This document shows positions 28,153 to 37,200 of a stretch of 64,000 bases of DNA, piece after piece. Location of the stretch: NCBI RefSeq assembly GCF_032393985.1, contig NZ_CP135918.1, forward strand, positions 4,651,724 through 4,715,723, in the 5' to 3' direction. Both the position numbers and the translations under genes were made by a program. Below the pieces are notes generated by a model. It worked only from the letters and a program-made list of their open reading frames with translations, was not told the DNA's origin and made no database searches. The stretch comes from Fischerella sp. JS2 (GTDB lineage Bacteria; Cyanobacteriota; Cyanobacteriia; Cyanobacteriales; Nostocaceae). Numbering within the stretch: the first letter of the stretch is position 1; each line of letters starts with the position of its first letter.

Positions 28153-30882
28153 ATGTCGCCCCCTTTTCTGAATCAGTATATTCGCACTGTCTGGCAACCA
28201 AGAAGAGGTTTAGCGATCGCAGAAGCCTGTATTATTGGTCTTGTTGCCGCCCTTTGTGCTGTATGCTTGAAATTTGGTTCGGGATGGCTAGGAACATGGC
28301 GAGTTCATAATTCCCACGTTTTGCCAGCCTGGTTATTCCTACCAACAGTCGGTTTGGGCTTCGGGTTTCTAGCTGGATTATTGGTAGAAAGGTTAGCACC
28401 AGAAGCTTCTGGCAGTGGTATCCCCCATGTGAAAGCTTCTCTTGCCAATGTACCAGTCAAGCTTTCGTGGCGAGTAGCACTTGTGAAGTTACTCAGTGCC
28501 ATGATCTCTTTAGCTTCAGGAATCACTTTAGGTAGGCAAGGCCCGACTGTACAAGTCGGGGCTGCTTTGGCAGCAGGGATGAGTCGTTGGGTTCCCACAT
28601 CTCCAGATCATCGACGCCAGATGATTGCTGCTGGTGCGGGTGCAGGTTTAGCAGCAGCCTTCAATGCGCCCATTGCTGGCGTTTTGTTTGTGGTAGAAGA
28701 GTTACTCCAAGATTTATCGGGGCTAACATTGGGAACTGCAATCATTGCCTCTTTTATTGGTGGTGTTGTCTCCCGTCTTTTGGGTGGTCGTAGTTTGCTA
28801 CTGAACTTGGAATTAACTCAATCTTCTAGCAGTTTCTCAATCATAGAAATTCCTTTTTACCTGGTTTTGGGTGTTTTTGCAGGATTACTAGCAGCATTAT
28901 TTAATCGTGGATTAATTGAAAGTATTAAAATATATCGTAGATTACGTATTAGCTTACCCCTTAGGGTAGCTTTAGCTGGATGTATCTCTGGTGTAGTAGT
29001 TGCAGTTTTACCATCTTCTTTCCGTGATAATACGGGATTAAGAGAATTTGTAATAGCTGGTCAGGCTAACGCACCTATAGCGGCGATCGCTTTTTTGGCT
29101 CAATTTCTTTTAACTTTGGTAGCATTTGGTTCAGGGGCGCCAGGAGGGTTATTTGCGCCTAGTTTGATTTTAGGTTCTTGTTTGGGTTATATCGTCGGTG
29201 TTGGTGAATTTCAGCTATTCGGATTAGGTTCCCCAACGACCTATGCTTTAGCAGGCATGGGGGCATTTTTTAGTGCCGTCTCGAAAGTGCCAATCACAGC
29301 GATCGTGATTGTATTTGAAATGACAACAGATTTTAATCTGGTGTTACCTTTAATGGTTGGCTCAGTCACATCCTACCTGGTTGCTGACAAGCTGATGCCA
29401 GGATCGCTGTATACCAAACTTTTACACTTCAGTGGCATCAACATCGAAAATGCACCCCCCGTTGAGGGTGCATTCACCAAGTTAACAGCAAAAGATGTCA
29501 TGCAGCGCCGGGTGGAAACCCTAGATGCAGAGATGTCTGTAGAAGAAGTAGTACAGGCTTTCTCTCGTTCTCACCACCGAGGATTTCCTGTAGTTGAACA
29601 AGGTAAATTGCTAGGAATTGTCACCCAAACTGATTTATTAAAAATACGCGATCACAACCTAGCAAAAGATACTCCCCTACGGGAAATCATGACACCGCAG
29701 CCAGTGACAGTTACGCCCACCCATAATTTAAGCAATGTGCTGTATTTATTGGATCGTCATCAAATCAGTCGCTTGCCAGTAGTAGAAGGGCGCAGAATCA
29801 TTGGCATCATTACTCGTGCTGATATTATTCGGGCAGAAGCCGACAGTCTCAACTGTCAAATTAGAGAACATGGGCCACAACCAGAACCTTCTTACATAGT
29901 TTATCAAACGCGATCGCCCAGCACTGGTAGAGGTAGATTGTTAGTACCAGTTGCAAACCCTGAAACAGCTGCCACACTATTACAAATGGCAGCTGCGATC
30001 GCCCGCGATCGCCACTACGAAATAGAATGTCTGCAAGTAATCCTTGTTTCTCGTCAAAGATCTCCAGCCGAAACCCCTGTTAGGACAGCCAAAAGTCGGC
30101 GATTACTGCGAAACGCCGAAGTTTTAGGCAAAAAATGGAAAATTCCGGTGCATACACAGATCCGAGTTACTCATGATATTGCCCATGCAATCTTAGAGAC
30201 AATCAAAGAAAGACACATTGACCTAATTCTAATGGGGTGGAAGGGCAGCACTTCCACCCCTGGTCGCATTTTTGGCGATGTTGTGGACAGTGTGATTCGC
30301 CAAGCTACTTGTGAGATGGTGTTAGTGAAGTTAGGGAAAACTCCAGAGTCAATCATCAATCATCAAAGACCCTCCTTAACTCATCTTTTCCCTACTCCTC
30401 CCCTCTCTCACTCCCCATCGCCCCCCAACCCTACAAAGTGGGGACCCCTAGCCCCCCATCTCCCCCTCCCTCCTCCCCAATTCAACAGTTGGCTAGTACC
30501 AATGGCTGGCGGTCCCAATGCTAGGGCGGCGATTAAATTATTACCTGCTTTGGTAACGCTAGGAAATGACCCGAAAATCCGCCTCACCCGCGTGTTTAAG
30601 CCATCGGAATCAGAACCAGACATGAAAGTTTTAGAAGAAGCAATTCGGATGCTTGTTCGCCGCCAGAAATCATCCAGTACTGTAGTAGCTGCACCTGTGA
30701 AAGCAGATTCTGTCACCGAAGGAGTAATCAACCTAGTAAAAACCGAACATTATGATGTAGTTGTTCTAGGTGCTTCCCGCGAGGGATTGCTACAACAGGC
30801 TATAAAAGGGAACATTCCGGAAGCGATCGCCTCTGGTGTAGACAGTACCGTGATTTTGGTCAGGGGAGCGATCAATAGTTAA
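28153..30882 (+). CDS. ClC-type chloride channel with CBS pair and two USP domains
   Basis: 909 residues. ClC membrane part (about 20-430): GSGIP is intact in ASGSGIPHVKA, GGLFAPSL is intact, but the GxEGP motif reads LGRQGPTVQVG, with Gln129 where the gating glutamate should be (codon CAA at 28537-28539). The position of the inner proton glutamate also appears non-acidic by eye. A CBS pair (about 445-565) is followed by a USP domain (about 590-730), a low-complexity insertion (about 735-778) and a second USP domain (about 780-905). CBS and USP domains suggest control by nucleotides. Both glutamate losses argue for a channel rather than an H+/Cl- antiporter. The proposed start is preceded by repeats. 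Confidence 0.92.
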   Translation: MSPPFLNQYIRTVWQPRRGLAIAEACIIGLVAALCAVCLKFGSGWLGTWRVHNSHVLPAWLFLPTVGLGFGFLAGLLVERLAPEASGSGIPHVKASLANVPVKLSWRVALVKLLSAMISLASGITLGRQGPTVQVGAALAAGMSRWVPTSPDHRRQMIAAGAGAGLAAAFNAPIAGVLFVVEELLQDLSGLTLGTAIIASFIGGVVSRLLGGRSLLLNLELTQSSSSFSIIEIPFYLVLGVFAGLLAALFNRGLIESIKIYRRLRISLPLRVALAGCISGVVVAVLPSSFRDNTGLREFVIAGQANAPIAAIAFLAQFLLTLVAFGSGAPGGLFAPSLILGSCLGYIVGVGEFQLFGLGSPTTYALAGMGAFFSAVSKVPITAIVIVFEMTTDFNLVLPLMVGSVTSYLVADKLMPGSLYTKLLHFSGINIENAPPVEGAFTKLTAKDVMQRRVETLDAEMSVEEVVQAFSRSHHRGFPVVEQGKLLGIVTQTDLLKIRDHNLAKDTPLREIMTPQPVTVTPTHNLSNVLYLLDRHQISRLPVVEGRRIIGIITRADIIRAEADSLNCQIREHGPQPEPSYIVYQTRSPSTGRGRLLVPVANPETAATLLQMAAAIARDRHYEIECLQVILVSRQRSPAETPVRTAKSRRLLRNAEVLGKKWKIPVHTQIRVTHDIAHAILETIKERHIDLILMGWKGSTSTPGRIFGDVVDSVIRQATCEMVLVKLGKTPESIINHQRPSLTHLFPTPPLSHSPSPPNPTKWGPLAPHLPLPPPQFNSWLVPMAGGPNARAAIKLLPALVTLGNDPKIRLTRVFKPSESEPDMKVLEEAIRMLVRRQKSSSTVVAAPVKADSVTEGVINLVKTEHYDVVVLGASREGLLQQAIKGNIPEAIASGVDSTVILVRGAINS
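30350..30485 (+). repeat. Low-complexity repeat inserted in frame between the two USP domains
   Basis: C-rich sequence (CTCCCCATCGCCCCCCAACC and similar) encodes a Pro/Ser/His-rich peptide (HSPSPPNPTKWGPLAPH) between the USP domains of the ClC protein. It has the same character as intergenic repeats elsewhere in the window. Confidence 0.65.
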
Positions 30883-30942
30883 TGGCGACGAGAGAGACAA
30901 AGAGGACAAGGGGGACAAAGAGGACAAGGAAGACAAGGGGAA

Positions 30943-30972
30943 GGATTTGTATCAATAATTTTGTGAAATGGT
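30943..30972 (+). repeat. Dispersed repeat, copy 1
   Basis: A 30-base sequence beginning GGATTTGTATCAATAATTTT and ending TGTGAAATGGT. It recurs in inverse orientation at 43119-43148 with one mismatch, and both copies are preceded by GACAAGG-type repeats. Confidence 0.8.
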
Positions 30973-31172
30973 CTCAGCCACCAACGCATAATTTATCAGT
31001 GTCCATCTGTATGCATCGGTGGTCGATTTCTAAATCATAATTTTTGTTCCAGACGCGAAAAACACAGCATTCCCTACTCTCCACCCTCTACAATCACAAA
31101 GCAAAAAAACTTGCAACTAAAACTCATAACGACTATGATTTATTTAAAGGAGTTAAATCAAAAATCCCGGAT

Positions 31173-31946
31173 ATGGACAGCCTTGTTATCGGTGCGATCG
31201 CCAGTTTAGGCGCGGGACTGGCGACAGTAGTAGGCGCTTTACCGATTTTGTTACCAATTAATCTTACGCAACGACTACAAGGAATCATGCTGGGTTTTGG
31301 TGCAGGAGTGATGTTAGCAGCGACATCATTCTCATTGATTTTACCGGGAACCGAGGCAGCTATTGCTCAAGGAGCATCAAAACCCTATGCAGCTTTGACT
31401 ATTGTCATTGGCATACTATTAGGTGGAGTTTTTTTGCAACTAGTCCATAAGTTTTTACCCCATGAACATTTTTTTAAAGGGAAAGAAAACTGTAATGGTG
31501 CAAATTTAAAGAAAATTTGGCTATTTATTGGCGCAATTACTATCCATAACTTTCCTGAAGGTTTAGCTGTGGGAGTAAATTTTGGCAATCATAATATTAC
31601 AGAAGGAATTCCCGTTGCCTTGGGTATTGGTTTACAGAATATTCCCGAAGGTTTAGTTGTAGCATTGTCTTTGGTTGCCGAGCGTTATTCAACAAATTAT
31701 GCTTTATGGATTTCTTTGTTGACGGGTTTAGTTGAGCCAATTGGTGGTTTGATTGGCGCTGGATTAGTGAGTATTGCAAATTTTATTTTGCCTTGGGCGA
31801 TGGCTTTTGCTGCTGGAGCAATGTTGTTTGTCATCAGTGATGAAATTATTCCCGAATCTCATTGCAAAGGTTTAGAAAAAGAAGGAACAATCGGTGTAAT
31901 GATTGGTTTTGTAGTCATGATGTTTTTGGATATCACCTTAGGGTAA
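31173..31946 (+). CDS. ZIP family metal transporter (GufA-like)
   Basis: 257 residues from the ATG at 31173. The frame is open to 31044, but its extra 43 residues (MFQTRKTQHSLLSTLYNHKA onward) are hydrophilic and the family starts with a membrane segment, VIGAIASLGAGLATVVGALP. About eight helices are visible. The metal-binding motifs are IHNFPEGLAVGVNFG in helix 4 and LQNIPEGLVVALSL in helix 5, characteristic of ZIP/GufA. The protein should move divalent metals such as zinc into the cytoplasm. The region before it holds the 30943-30972 repeat; no Zur box was found by eye. Confidence 0.9.
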   Translation: MDSLVIGAIASLGAGLATVVGALPILLPINLTQRLQGIMLGFGAGVMLAATSFSLILPGTEAAIAQGASKPYAALTIVIGILLGGVFLQLVHKFLPHEHFFKGKENCNGANLKKIWLFIGAITIHNFPEGLAVGVNFGNHNITEGIPVALGIGLQNIPEGLVVALSLVAERYSTNYALWISLLTGLVEPIGGLIGAGLVSIANFILPWAMAFAAGAMLFVISDEIIPESHCKGLEKEGTIGVMIGFVVMMFLDITLG

Positions 31947-32026
31947 AAACTTATCAATAATCAATTATTTGGTGATGAGGATAAATACAGGAAGACGTAA
32001 TTATTATCAAAACAAAGGACAAAAAT

Positions 32027-32422
32027 ATGAACTTGATTCGCTTTGAACACATTAACCTATCTTGTAAAAATATAGACGACAGCAGGAATTTTTACCAAAC
32101 TTTGTTTCCTGAGTGGTACGTGCGTGCAGAAGGTGTATTTAATGGTCGTCGTTGGATGCATCTAGGCGATCGCCAATTTTATTTAGCTTTGAATGATGAA
32201 AATCATCAAGAACGTGTTCATAATGCTTACGAAAACATTGGTATAAACCATGTTGGTTTTGTAATTAAAGATGGCGAAATCATGAAAAAGCTGCTTGAAG
32301 ATAAAGGCATTGAATATTACACAATGTCAGCACCAGAAACCAAGCATAGAATTTATGTCAATGACCCCGATGGTAATGAAATTGAGCTAGTAGAATATAA
32401 CCAAAATTATGCTCTGAAGTAA
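32027..32422 (+). CDS. VOC (glyoxalase/dioxygenase) superfamily protein
   Basis: 131 residues from an ATG at 32027. Two beta-alpha-beta-beta-beta motifs are visible: RFEHINLSCKNIDDSRNFYQ, then HVGFVIKDGEIMKKLLEDKG and YVNDPDGNEIELVEYNQ. Metal ligands of VOC enzymes would be His in FEHINLS, His in INHVGFV, and Glu in IELVEY. The family includes glyoxalase I, dioxygenases and resistance proteins; a specific activity cannot be read off. It is preceded by a short A+T-rich spacer after the ZIP gene and could be co-transcribed with it. Confidence 0.88.
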   Translation: MNLIRFEHINLSCKNIDDSRNFYQTLFPEWYVRAEGVFNGRRWMHLGDRQFYLALNDENHQERVHNAYENIGINHVGFVIKDGEIMKKLLEDKGIEYYTMSAPETKHRIYVNDPDGNEIELVEYNQNYALK

Positions 32423-32438
32423 ATAATTTTGAGGTATG

Positions 32439-32730
32439 CTATCGATTTGATAACATCCAACGATAGCGATCGCGCATGATACTTGCGTGATCGCTACGAT
32501 CAACGTAATCTCATAAAGCTTCCAAAGATTTCCAAACAAGGAGAGGGATAAGAATTCGCTCATCCTCAAAAGCACGAATACTGGTAGCATTGTCTGCACC
32601 CTGACCACGTAAACGCCACACGCATCCAGGATTAGCATCAGCGATCGCATTCACTCTACTGATTTAAGCGACAAAATCAGCCATCTCCCGAGTATTGAGT
32701 AGCGCACGTAAAATGGCAGTATAAGTATTT
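32439..32730 (-). pseudogene. DUF3291 family gene, inactivated
   Basis: A single minus-strand frame reads as a DUF3291 protein but carries two stops. After YTAILRALLNTREMADFVA comes TAA, then ISRVNAIADANPGCVWRL, NATSIRAFEDERILIPLLVW, KSLEAL, TGA, DYVDRSDHASIMRDRYRWML and the natural TAG at 32441-32439. The matching family pattern is the run with N-A-T-S-I-R-x-F-x-D-x-R and V-W-x-S. A beginning of the protein is missing upstream (another stop at about 32740). Both breaks are point changes, so the decay is recent. It is convergent with the VOC gene; DUF3291 proteins are thought to bind haem in some contexts, but no role is assigned here. Confidence 0.75.
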
Positions 32731-32918
32731 GGTTAATTCGATGAAAAATTGCTTTAGGAAAGAGTTCCAAATCTGAAATATAAAATGGTATGAAATACTA
32801 AACAATGCCCAAACTTCGGGCAAAATTGTGTGCATTTATACGATACAGAAATAATAAATAAGATAGTATTTCAAAGCCCTTTACTTTTGTAATGTTAGCG
32901 GCACTGTCCGCTAAAAAA

Positions 32919-33037
32919 CCACTAGAGTGCCAGGGAATTTACTTATTACTAATTGCGATTAATAGTTATTAATCGTAGAATCTTGCTAGTTGAACAAACT
33001 TGTTGCAACAAAATAGATGATTTCCTGCACTCTGGTG
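32919..33037. repeat. Nested inverted repeats
   Basis: An outer imperfect inverted repeat (CCACTAGAGTGCCAGGGA at 32919-32936 and TCCTGCACTCTGGTG at 33023-33037) encloses a 20-base palindrome at 32956-32975 (CGATTAATA, GT, TATTAATCG) and TTGTTGCAACAA at 33000-33011. The total is about 119 bases, with no coding frame. Confidence 0.6.
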
Positions 33038-33043
33038 ATTTAC

Positions 33044-33451
33044 TTAATTTGTGTCGCCTATGATTTTTTGAAAATCTTCATCGTTGGCAAAGTTAGCAAA
33101 ATTATTTACCGCATCTTTTCTCATATCTGGGTCTAGTTTCAAAGCCTCAGCCAAATATTGCAAGCAGTTATTTTTATCACCACAAGTTGCATAACTTGCT
33201 GCTACACGATACCAAGCTTCATCAAAATTTGGTTTCAATTCAATTGCTTGTTTATAAGCTGTAATTGCATCTAAATAATACTGGTGTTTTTCCAAAATTG
33301 TACCAAATTCATACCACCAATCAGGATGAAATGCTTCTAAAGCAAGCGCTTGTTCAAAGGCAAATAATGATTTTTCTAAGTATAATTGTGAATTGAGATC
33401 AAGATTTTCTGACTGAGGTTGCCATTGAGCAATCACACGACTTTTTTTCAC
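33044..33451 (-). CDS. Tetratricopeptide repeat protein
   Basis: 135 residues. Three TPR units are visible: SLFAFEQALALEAFHPDWWY, YYLDAITAYKQAIELKPNFD and NNCLQYLAEALKLDPDMRKD; the second is the most canonical, with W/Y-x-x-x-x-x-Y and the A-x-x-x-x-x-I/L pattern. TPR solenoids bind other proteins, so this small, soluble protein probably acts as an adaptor. It lies in a region with two broken genes but its own frame is intact. It ends seven bases before the stop codon of the neighbouring broken gene on the same strand, so the two could once have formed an operon. Confidence 0.82.
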   Translation of the reverse strand: MKKSRVIAQWQPQSENLDLNSQLYLEKSLFAFEQALALEAFHPDWWYEFGTILEKHQYYLDAITAYKQAIELKPNFDEAWYRVAASYATCGDKNNCLQYLAEALKLDPDMRKDAVNNFANFANDEDFQKIIGDTN

Positions 33452-33458
33452 TTAAGTA

Positions 33459-33986
33459 TTATAAAAGATATCCTTTGTAATACCAACTAACTGCACAATC
33501 GACAGCATGAATATTGGCTTGCATGTAATAGTATATTGTTTGGAAAATATCATTGGATTCTCCACGCAAGCATTGCATTGGCATCAAAAATGGGGATAGT
33601 GGCTTGCCCATACGAAATAAAATGAATATAACTTTTTTCCAGACAGGCTGAGAAGATAGAAATATCTTGCGATCGCATGGATAAATACCAATATAGTCTC
33701 CTGGAATTAATGCCTGTATTTGTTGCCAAGCAATTCTGCCAAGACTAATTAAAGAAGTATTATCTTAAAGACCATGAATATTAATAATTAAAGCTGGTGG
33801 AACAAAAAATAAACGATATCCATGAAATATTGTTCCTGGTACAAGAATAAGGGAGATTATCAAACCGACAATGATTGCAACGCCTTCTTGGAATAATAAC
33901 CAAATGCCTAACAGGGTAAAAAAGAGGAAATTTATAAAATATTGAAGAAGGCAGAAGTACGGAGGCAGAGGAGGCGTGGGTTGCAA
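33459..33986 (-). pseudogene. Membrane protein gene interrupted by a stop codon
   Basis: One frame runs from a TTG at 33986 to TAA at 33461-33459, with a single internal TAA at 33767-33765. The first part (FLFFTLLGIWLLFQEGVAII, then VGLIISLILVPGTIFHGYRL) has two hydrophobic segments and reads VPPALIINIHGL before the stop. The second part reads DNTSLISLGRIAWQQIQALI, PGDYIGIYPCDRKIFLSS, then ILFRMGKPLSPFLMPMQCL. Codon use and protein character continue unbroken across the stop, which is the reason to join the halves. The N-terminus is Pro-rich and comes from repeat-like DNA, so the 5' end may also be lost. I do not recognise the family. Confidence 0.6.
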
Positions 33987-34084
33987 AGCTGCGGGCGAAC
34001 AAAGAACGCCGTGGCAGAAGGGAATTAAAGGGGGATACCTGCGGAAGCCGCTCCGCGTCTTGTGACCCCCAGGAACATTGCAGA

Positions 34085-34107
34085 CCAGTAAATCGAAGAT
34101 TTACTGG
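34085..34107. repeat. Perfect 10-bp-arm hairpin
   Basis: CCAGTAAATC, GAA, GATTTACTGG, flanked by AGACC and GGTCT that could extend the stem. It lies downstream of the hybrid kinase gene and overlaps the end of the short frame at 34101-34268. There is no T run, so it is a hairpin rather than a clear terminator. Confidence 0.6.
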
Positions 34108-34268
34108 GGGTCTTCAACCCATTTGGCAGAGGGTACAGATGGCTCAATCACGAACGAAAACTTTAGATCTTCGCATAGCTGCCTTCTGCCATCTGCCTGA
34201 AGCCTTTCTTGATAAAGTGTTTTCTTACGGTCAGGATAAATGACAATTTCTGGTAACTGTAGATTCAT
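34101..34268 (-). CDS. Possible short protein after the hybrid kinase gene
   Basis: 55 residues from an ATG at 34268, preceded by AAGGC at a reasonable distance. It begins MNLQLPEIVIYPDRKKTLYQ and has no recognised domain. Its middle (LQADGRRQ) is encoded by TTCTGCC-type degenerate repeats, which argues that at least the last half is repeat-derived. It overlaps nothing; the preceding kinase ends at 34285. It could be a genuine short gene truncated by repeats or a chance frame, and I put it below even odds. Confidence 0.25.
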   Translation of the reverse strand: MNLQLPEIVIYPDRKKTLYQERLQADGRRQLCEDLKFSFVIEPSVPSAKWVEDPQ

Positions 34269-34284
34269 CTGATTGCCTTGGCAG

Positions 34285-37200
34285 TTAAGTGCGTCCCACA
34301 AGGCTAGCCACTACTGTAATTAACTCAGATGGATCGACGGGTTTAGGTAAATGCAACTGAAAACCTGCCTGTATAGCTCGGCGTCGATCTTCTGCTCTAG
34401 CATAGGCTGTTAAAGCTGCTGCTGGTATTTTTCCTCCTTGTTCTGGCGAAAGCGATCGCAATCTCCGGAGTAAAGAGTAACCGTCTTCCTCTGGCATTCC
34501 AATATCACTGACTAAAACATCTGGTTTCCACTGCTTAACAGCTTCTATTGCTGCTTGTGCTGATGCTACTGCTAGTACATGAGCCTGAGACTGTTTTAGT
34601 AAAGTAGTGAGATAGTCACGTGTATCAGCTTCGTCATCCACGACTAGTACACGTACGCCATCTAGAACAGAAGATGAGATCGGCAGAGAATTTAAATTTG
34701 GCTGTTGGCTATTGACTGTTAATTCTTCAGTGTTGACTATTGCATCTTGACTTTTGAGGAGTGGTAGTTTGACTGTAAAGGTTGTACCTTGTTCCTTTCC
34801 CGGACTTGCTACATCAACAGTACCGCCATGCATTTCTACTAAATGACGCACAATTGCTAAACCTAGTCCCAACCCACCATGTGATCTAGTACTAGAACTA
34901 TCTGCTTGGCGAAAACGATCAAATACATAAGGTAAAAACTCAGGACTGATACCAATGCCAGTATCTTTGACTGTAATTTGGGCATAAGCAGTTTCAGAGG
35001 AGGTGGAGGAAAACCATTGTGTTGCAGGGGTTCCTCCCATTTTTGCATTTAGTGTGGACAGAGGCGATGATGCTTTGGAAGACGCGCCAATGTTCAGCCG
35101 GGGTGATGCAGAGAATCTATCAAAGATACTCTCGGTATTTCTGTATTTCTGTGTCCCTATTTCTTCTTTGATCAGTGATAAAATTACCTCTACTTTACCG
35201 CCAGCAGGTGTAAATTTGATGGCATTGGATAGTAAATTCCAGACTACCTGCTGTAGGCGCTCGCCATCGCCAGAAACTAATGCTGCCTTAGAATCAAACA
35301 TAGTTTGGATGTGAATATCTTTTGCTTGCGCTGCTAGGCGTACTGTATCTAAGGCGGCTTCTATAATCGCAATCAAATTGCAAGTACGTACATTTAAACG
35401 TAATTTGCCTCTGATGATCCGCGAGATATCAAGTAAGTCTTCTATCAACTGTGTTTGTGTTTTAGCGTTGCGTTCTATAGTTTCTAGTGCTTTGGTGATT
35501 TGGGTTTCATTGAGTTTGCGAGAACGCAGCAACTGCGACCATCCCAGAATAGCATTGAGGGGCGATCGCAATTCGTGGGATAATATTGCTAAAAATTCAT
35601 CTTTCATCCGATTTGCCTCTTGCAACTGTTCGGTTTGTTGTTGCAAAGAAGCTATTAATCGTGCCCGCTCGATCGCGATCGCTATTTGATCACAAACTGC
35701 TTGCATCATTCCCATTTCATTTTGGCTAAATTGCAAGCGACTGCGACTGCAAAAACACAGAGTACCCAACAACTTTCCTTGAGCCATTAATGGGTAGCCG
35801 TAATAAGTCTTAATACCAATAACACGCAGGAGTTCTGTTTTTGGATCATTTGATTCCTGGACATTTTCTATAGAAATGGGACGGCGTTCTTGGGCAACTG
35901 TACCACACATTCCTTGACCAATCTCTAGCCAATTTGCTGCTTTAGCAGTTTGCTCATCAATTCCGTGCCAGGAGGCTAATTGCATGACCTGGGAGTTTTC
36001 ATTCACTAAAAAATTAAAGTAAACATCTAAACCAATTTGCTCTGCTAGTTTTTGGAATAAACTTTCAATCAACGCGACTGGCTCTTTGCTAGAAAGTAAA
36101 TCGCTGGCTGTACCAAATAGTAGTTGCAGTCGTTTATAACCTAACGATAGTGCTTTTTCTACGCGCTTGAGATTGGTAATATCTTGGAAGGTTAATACAC
36201 AAGTAGTTGGATAGCCGTGCATTGCTGGTAAAGTATCAGCATAAATCAGCAAAGAACGGATACCTGTCGGTGTATGCCAGTCTAACTCTACTCCGTCTAA
36301 GCGTTCGCCACGGGCCACCCTAATGCCTGGTGCTTGTTCATCGGCAATGGGATTGCCATCGGCGTCAGTTGAGTAATAGAGAGCTTGATATTCTGTGGCT
36401 GAATCTGCTTTCGGAAATTTCCCCCCAGCGACTTCGTCAGCAGCTTTATTAGCAAAAGTGACTCGTGCTGTCCCTGGTTCTATCAATAACAGGGGTGTGG
36501 GCATGAGATTGAGTAAGTCTTCCAACCATTTTTGTTGATTGCGGAGCGCTTCTTCTGCCTGCTTGCGGACTGTAATATCTTCAGCAAATGCCAAAATTTG
36601 ATAAATTTCCCCTTGATCATCAACTATCGGCACATACTTAATTAGTGTTGTCAATGTGCCATTATTAGGTAAAGTAATTGTGGTTTCTGTTGTTTGAGTC
36701 GTACGTGTTTCAACTGCTTTGAATAGAATCGGAAGATAAAGTTGTGTAATCTCAACTGGAAAGATTTCTTCGTCAGTGCGTCCAATAACTTCCTCTTTCG
36801 GCTTACCAAGGTGCTGCAAAGCCGCCGCATTGACAAATTGAAACCTCCGTTGGGCATCATAAATGGCAAAAACATCTGGCATGTGATCAACCGCCAATCT
36901 AAATCGCTCTTCACTTTCGAGTAGGGCTGCTTGAGCTTTTTTGCGATCGCTCAAATCTAGGATAAACGCTACCGACTCTTGTTGTTTCTCTCCTACTAAC
37001 GTATAACCTACTAAAACTGGAATGCGACTGCCATCACGCCGAATGTATTCTTTTTCGTAGGGGATGCAAGCACCTTGAGATTGGGCTTGGGCAATACCCT
37101 GTGCATCCGCAGGTAAATACTCTGGTGGTGTAATGTCTTTCCAATTAATGCCACCTGCTTGTAAATCTTCTCGTGTGTAGCCAATCATCTGCAAAAATTT

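Noticed and set aside
32387-32650. Minus-strand frame of 87 codons with hydrophobic product
   Set aside because: It runs in a different frame across the DUF3291 remnant and VOC gene end; the family likeness is in the other frame, so this one is chance.
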